A stretch of DNA of 64,000 nucleotides. It comes from Paramecium octaurelia (lineage: Eukaryota > Ciliophora > Oligohymenophorea > Peniculida > Parameciidae). A program made the position numbers and the translations under genes. Every line of letters starts with the position of its first letter. The stretch's first letter is position 1. The notes below the pieces were generated by a model. That model saw only the letters and a program-made list of their open reading frames with translations, made no database searches and was not told where the DNA came from. The stretch is taken from positions 516,001 to 580,000 of the forward strand of contig CAJJDP010000001.1 of NCBI GenBank assembly GCA_905182995.1, written 5' to 3'. Shown one piece after another: positions 60,761-64,000 of the stretch.

Positions 60761-61426
60761 GGTAATGGAACAAATTATTATTATTATTATTTTGGTTAAG
60801 TATTTTTGCATACCTATTATTCGTATTTTCCATATAATTCATTAATCTCATCTTCATCACCAACTTTATATTACTAATACATTTAATTCATTTCATCATT
60901 TTTCTATTTCTATTCCTACATATCTGCAAAAGCATCTCTTAACTTGTCTTAATCAATGGATGATTAGATATCTTTCATAACTTGGTTGGTCTAATTGATA
61001 ATATCTGCCATTTCTTTATCCTATTGTTTTATAATTATATGATTTTACAGACTGCATTTAGTCCACAGAGATGATAGATTTTTCTATAATCTATTCTTTC
61101 TCCATTATATTATCAAGGAACTTATCATACAACAATTTTCTTTATAACACAAACTTAGCCTAATCTCTTTTGTTACTTTAAATTAATGTCTATGATTATC
61201 AGATTGAGTATACCCTTATTTCCTTTTCGTAGGTCTCGATTTATAGGTCAATTTACTTTCTCTTGTTTCTCAATTCATCTCTATTGTGTTGCAATTTCAT
61301 TCTCATCTTTTCTCCCTCACTTAATTCCTTCTTTTGTGATGGGAATTAAGATTTTGTTGGGTATGAAGATTACTACTATTTTTATTGTTTCTTCTGCTTC
61401 TCCTCTTTACCAAACAAACTGCCCAT
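60643..61426 (-). CDS. ESCRT-III subunit (Snf7/CHMP family) with polyGln insert
   Basis: 243 residues; introns of 24 and 28 nt (both TAG) give 244 codons. The MGSLFGKEEK start and the helical core QHNRDELRNKRKQIDLQIET with AKFVLQRKLLYDKFLDNI and SVDQMQS follow the Snf7 fold; the acidic C-terminal helix ADIINQTNQVMKDIQSSIDQ is typical, with Vps20/CHMP6 the closest guess because of the MGxxFGK start (possible N-myristoylation). Between GDEDEINELYG and a terminal TDKLAMLE helix lies a run of about 20 Gln coded purely by TAA. ESCRT-III polymers cut membranes in multivesicular-body formation and cytokinesis. Confidence 0.8.
60699..60759. repeat. (TTA)n trinucleotide microsatellite inside a coding region
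   Basis: About 61 bases of uninterrupted TTA. On the minus strand in the reading frame of the ESCRT-III gene this is TAA repeated about 20 times, i.e. Gln in this code. Length variation by slippage would change the polyGln length. Confidence 0.9.
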
Positions 61427-61498
61427 GTCTGTACTTCTTATTTTATAGATTATTATAATTATATATATATAAGCAAACAATAATACATTTAATAACTA

Positions 61499-62022
61499 TC
61501 AATTATGGCATTTTGAATTTTTAATATATTAGCTTTCTGCCACCTGGCAATTCTTTCTCAATAAATCACCAACTATAATAGAGTTCTTTTTTGGATTCTT
61601 GAAGACTTCACTTTGAGTATTAGCACTTTTATTTCGTTTTCTTAATTCTATGTAATCATCAACAACATATTTCAACCATTTCCAGGCATATTTAAGGGAG
61701 ATGGGCTTTTCTTAAGGATGACAGACACGAACCATATCGAGAACACAATTAAGGAATTTGGTTTCATCTGGACCCTGGTGCAATTAATTCGAAAGGATCT
61801 CATTCTCTTATTAAGTCTCTCTGTATTTATAGTGGAGATGCTCTAGTTCTTCACTCAGATACTGAGACAATAATACCTCAATTGTTATTGATATTGCATT
61901 AATTATAGGACTTTCTCATTAGCAATGCGCAATTATTATTCTAAAGATGTAGATTCAGTTTCATTCTAAAAAAAAATCTCCTCCTTCATAGATAATGGAG
62001 AGAACTCTTATGAGTAGCTCAT
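61499..62022 (-). CDS. Small helical protein, unknown
   Basis: 166 residues; one 23-nt intron (61854-61876) with a GAG acceptor gives 167 codons. Coiled N-terminal half (EQQLRIANEKVLQLMQYQQQ; SEELEHLHYKYRETQQENEI) and a compact C-terminal region FLNCVLDMVRVCHPQEKPIS then LKYAWKWLKYVVDDYIELRK. No family recognised. Confidence 0.6.
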
Positions 62023-62110
62023 TTTATTAACTGTTAATTTAATTAATTCAAAATATAAATGATTTAAAACGAGTAATTCTCGTCTTAATTAATACTTTTT
62101 TTGGTATTTA

Positions 62111-63329
62111 ATGAATTCGAATGAAGTTTTATTTTGGATCAAAAATCCAGTGTCGATTGCAGGTGAAAATATTAATGGGATCTGCTATCTAAGGTTGATT
62201 GACGACATTTAGCAAGCCAGTGTTTAACTAATATTTGTTGCAATCGAATATTCTAAAATTTTACATAAACGATAAGTAATGCATATTTATATATTTTGAT
62301 TCCTTATGATGCAAACAACCCTCAAATGATTCCAGAGAAATTATTAGAAAAAAACAAGCAAGTTCAAATTACCTTAGATAGTCCCAGAAACTTCAGAATT
62401 TCCTAAACTAATCCAAAAAAAAAATACGAATTGCAAAACGGAACTATGTTCCAAATTACAAGACAGTATGGAGTCAATGAAGATTACACTCATATTTAGG
62501 ATCTTTATAGGGGAGTGATCAAAAGTGGGGATTATAAACTACCGTTTTAAGTACCTACTAAATTTGGTATGAATTCTAGTTTTGTATATCGAAACTCTGA
62601 TGGTATGATCTTATCATTAATATAGGATTGTAATAGGCTAAAATCCAATATAAAATCTATTTAAAAATAAGCGATTTGCAATCAAATTAAGTAATAATAT
62701 AAAAGAGCATTCCAGTTTATATCAACAGCAGATTTAAATTTACGGAGTAAAAAAGAGAGAGTGAAGGTAATATTGTGTAGTTCTTCTGTATTTATCGGGG
62801 CATGATTGAATTAAGTATAAGAACTGCAAAGAACCTTTACAAGCCTGGAGAAGTGCTGGAATTGGAATACATATTAAATACTACTAGAGCTTAAAGATGC
62901 ATAAGTAAAGTGGAAGTGAAGTTGAATCATTATCTTAGTTTCATAGATGATGATGAAAACGAGAGAGTGATAAAAAATAGCACACTATACACAACAGAAT
63001 TGCCTGGGAATCCTGCAGGAAAGAGAAGTGATATCCTAAAACATTCAATTACAATTCCTAATGATTTGGCAGCCACCGTCAAGATGGAATTTATAAAAAA
63101 TCATTACATTTTATAAGTGCAAGCATTTTCAGTAATTAAAGAATATAGAGTATAGGATGGACTACTAACTTCATTGGCTATTCCAGTAATATGTTAAATT
63201 CCAATAATAATATTGGAGAGAAGAAAACAGGAGAAACCCAACCTTGATGATTGGAAATTCATTACACAAACACAAGATAACAATTCTTTTTACTTATTCA
63301 CATCTTAGTAATAATAATTATTTAATTGA
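62111..63329 (+). CDS. Arrestin-like protein
   Basis: About 390 residues. N-terminal arrestin domain: GENINGICYLRLIDDIQQAS, then DYKLPFQVPTKFGMNSSFVY after a frame-restoring intron not precisely placed (near 62270). C-terminal domain: LYKPGEVLELEYILNTTRAQ, KVEVKLNHYLSF, TELPGNPAGKRSDILKHSIT and VKMEFIKNHYILQVQAF. The two beta-sandwich domains and the PGE..E and IPNDL elements fit the alpha-arrestin/Vps26 superfamily, adaptors for receptor endocytosis and sorting. The C-terminus is Gln-rich. Confidence 0.7.
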
Positions 63330-63356
63330 TAATATATATTAATATTTATTTTTGAA

Positions 63357-64000
63357 ATGATTACTAAATTGGAAGCAAAAAACCAAAACTTTCTAAATTT
63401 AAGTAACTAAAGTAATTACTATTATCTAAGAATAGACTGAAGTATTTTTGAAAACTCAGAAAAATAAGCAATCCCTTTTGAAAGTTCATTTAGATCTTAA
63501 GTGTATCAACTATACTTAAATGAAGCAATACCTAACAAATAGATCTGAATTTATTAAATTAAATATTCCAGCCAGTGTGAAGAAGTAAAATGCAAAGGTA
63601 GATTAACCACAACAACCTTTGTAACCTTAATAACCATTAAATTAAATATAGTAGCCACAAACATCCAATTAACAACAATAACAATAATTTGGTTTTGTTC
63701 AAGCCAATTAATTAATGCCCAAGAAAAGATTTCAACCTCCAACCAAAGTGGGTGACAAAGGCAATTAAGAACAATTAGCCTTAAAAAGTGAAAAATAACA
63801 AAATAAAACTAACTTTGAAGATAACATTATTAATAAAATTGAATCTGATATCATTGAAATAATGGACAGACCAACTCAGTGGACTGATATTGTGGGTTTG
63901 GACCATGTAAGAGATTAAGTAGTTGAAATAGCTTTGTGGCCTTTGGAGAATCCAAAATTATTTGAAGGCATAATAGCTCCAGGAAGTGGATTATTGTTAT
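63357..64000 (+). CDS. AAA ATPase (fidgetin/spastin/katanin clade), N-terminal part
   Basis: Start ATG 63357, one short intron (19 nt, AAG) after codon 18. A Pro/Gln-rich linker (QQPLQPQQPLNQIQQPQ) leads to the start of the AAA module: IESDIIEIMDRPTQWTDIVG, LDHVRDQVVEIALWPLENPK, then IAPGSGLLL just before the Walker A motif, where the window ends. The (W/K)xDIxGL...VxEIxxWPxxxPxxF pattern is that of meiotic-clade AAA proteins that sever microtubules or remodel ESCRT-III. The catalytic Walker motifs are outside the window, so the subfamily is provisional. Confidence 0.8.

Noticed and set aside
60657..60863. Minus-strand frame with a polyAsn tract in the standard code
   Set aside because: It is the wrong frame of the ESCRT-III gene; the conserved Snf7 core runs into the TAA (Gln) frame of the same repeat.

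Overview
The window is A+T-rich nuclear DNA from a ciliate, most likely a macronuclear scaffold of Paramecium or a close relative. Genes read through in-frame TAA and TAG as Gln and stop only at TGA (ciliate code, translation table 6). Examples are uninterrupted frames of 786 codons (22635..24995) and 632 codons (37539..39437). Introns are tiny (18-36 nt, rarely 40-50), begin with GT, and end in TAG or often AAG, sometimes GAG. Intergenic spacers are short, and neighbouring genes sit on both strands without operons. All models below were decoded by hand with TGA as the only stop. Where exon lengths were counted and summed to a multiple of three I say so.

Layout. 1-11.5 kb: LRR protein (partial), p24 cargo receptor, CK2 beta, mitochondrial bL21, a C2/membrane protein and unknowns; a 1355-bp perfect repeat around a single N looks like an unmerged contig overlap. 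11.5-14.9 kb: sparse region with one MGC-start unknown. 14.9-21.5 kb: translation block (eL6, eL27, two head-to-tail uL3 copies around a 265-N gap) plus the GPI-anchor enzyme PIG-O. 22-30.8 kb: CCCH zinc finger, 786-aa coiled coil, SANT/Myb, V-ATPase subunit e, SKP1-like, AGC kinase and a helix-turn-helix protein. 31-36 kb: a 5.2-kb DOP1/Dopey gene. 36-46 kb: unknown and coiled-coil genes plus a second perfect repeat (1290 bp) around a single N. 46-50 kb: tRNA-Arg(UCG), a damaged RBR-type ubiquitin ligase, a PX sorting nexin and a tail-anchored coiled coil. 50-55.3 kb: a membrane/coiled-coil/otubain fusion, a protein with two cyclic-nucleotide-binding domains, and CIA2 (cytosolic Fe-S assembly). 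55.7-64 kb: a large type I membrane protein, a PB1-domain protein, an ESCRT-III subunit with a polyGln run coded by TAA, an arrestin-like protein and the start of an AAA ATPase.

Functionally this is ordinary eukaryotic housekeeping, rich in membrane traffic (p24, DOP1, sorting nexin, ESCRT-III, arrestin, V-ATPase) and ubiquitin signalling (SKP1-like, RBR, otubain). No prokaryotic-type system, CRISPR or transposon was seen. The most distinctive items are the otubain fusion with an internal 66-nt repeat, the RBR gene with TGA and TGG at two RING1 zinc-ligand positions, the uL3 pair whose divergence switches abruptly at intron 1, and the relaxed 3' splice sites.
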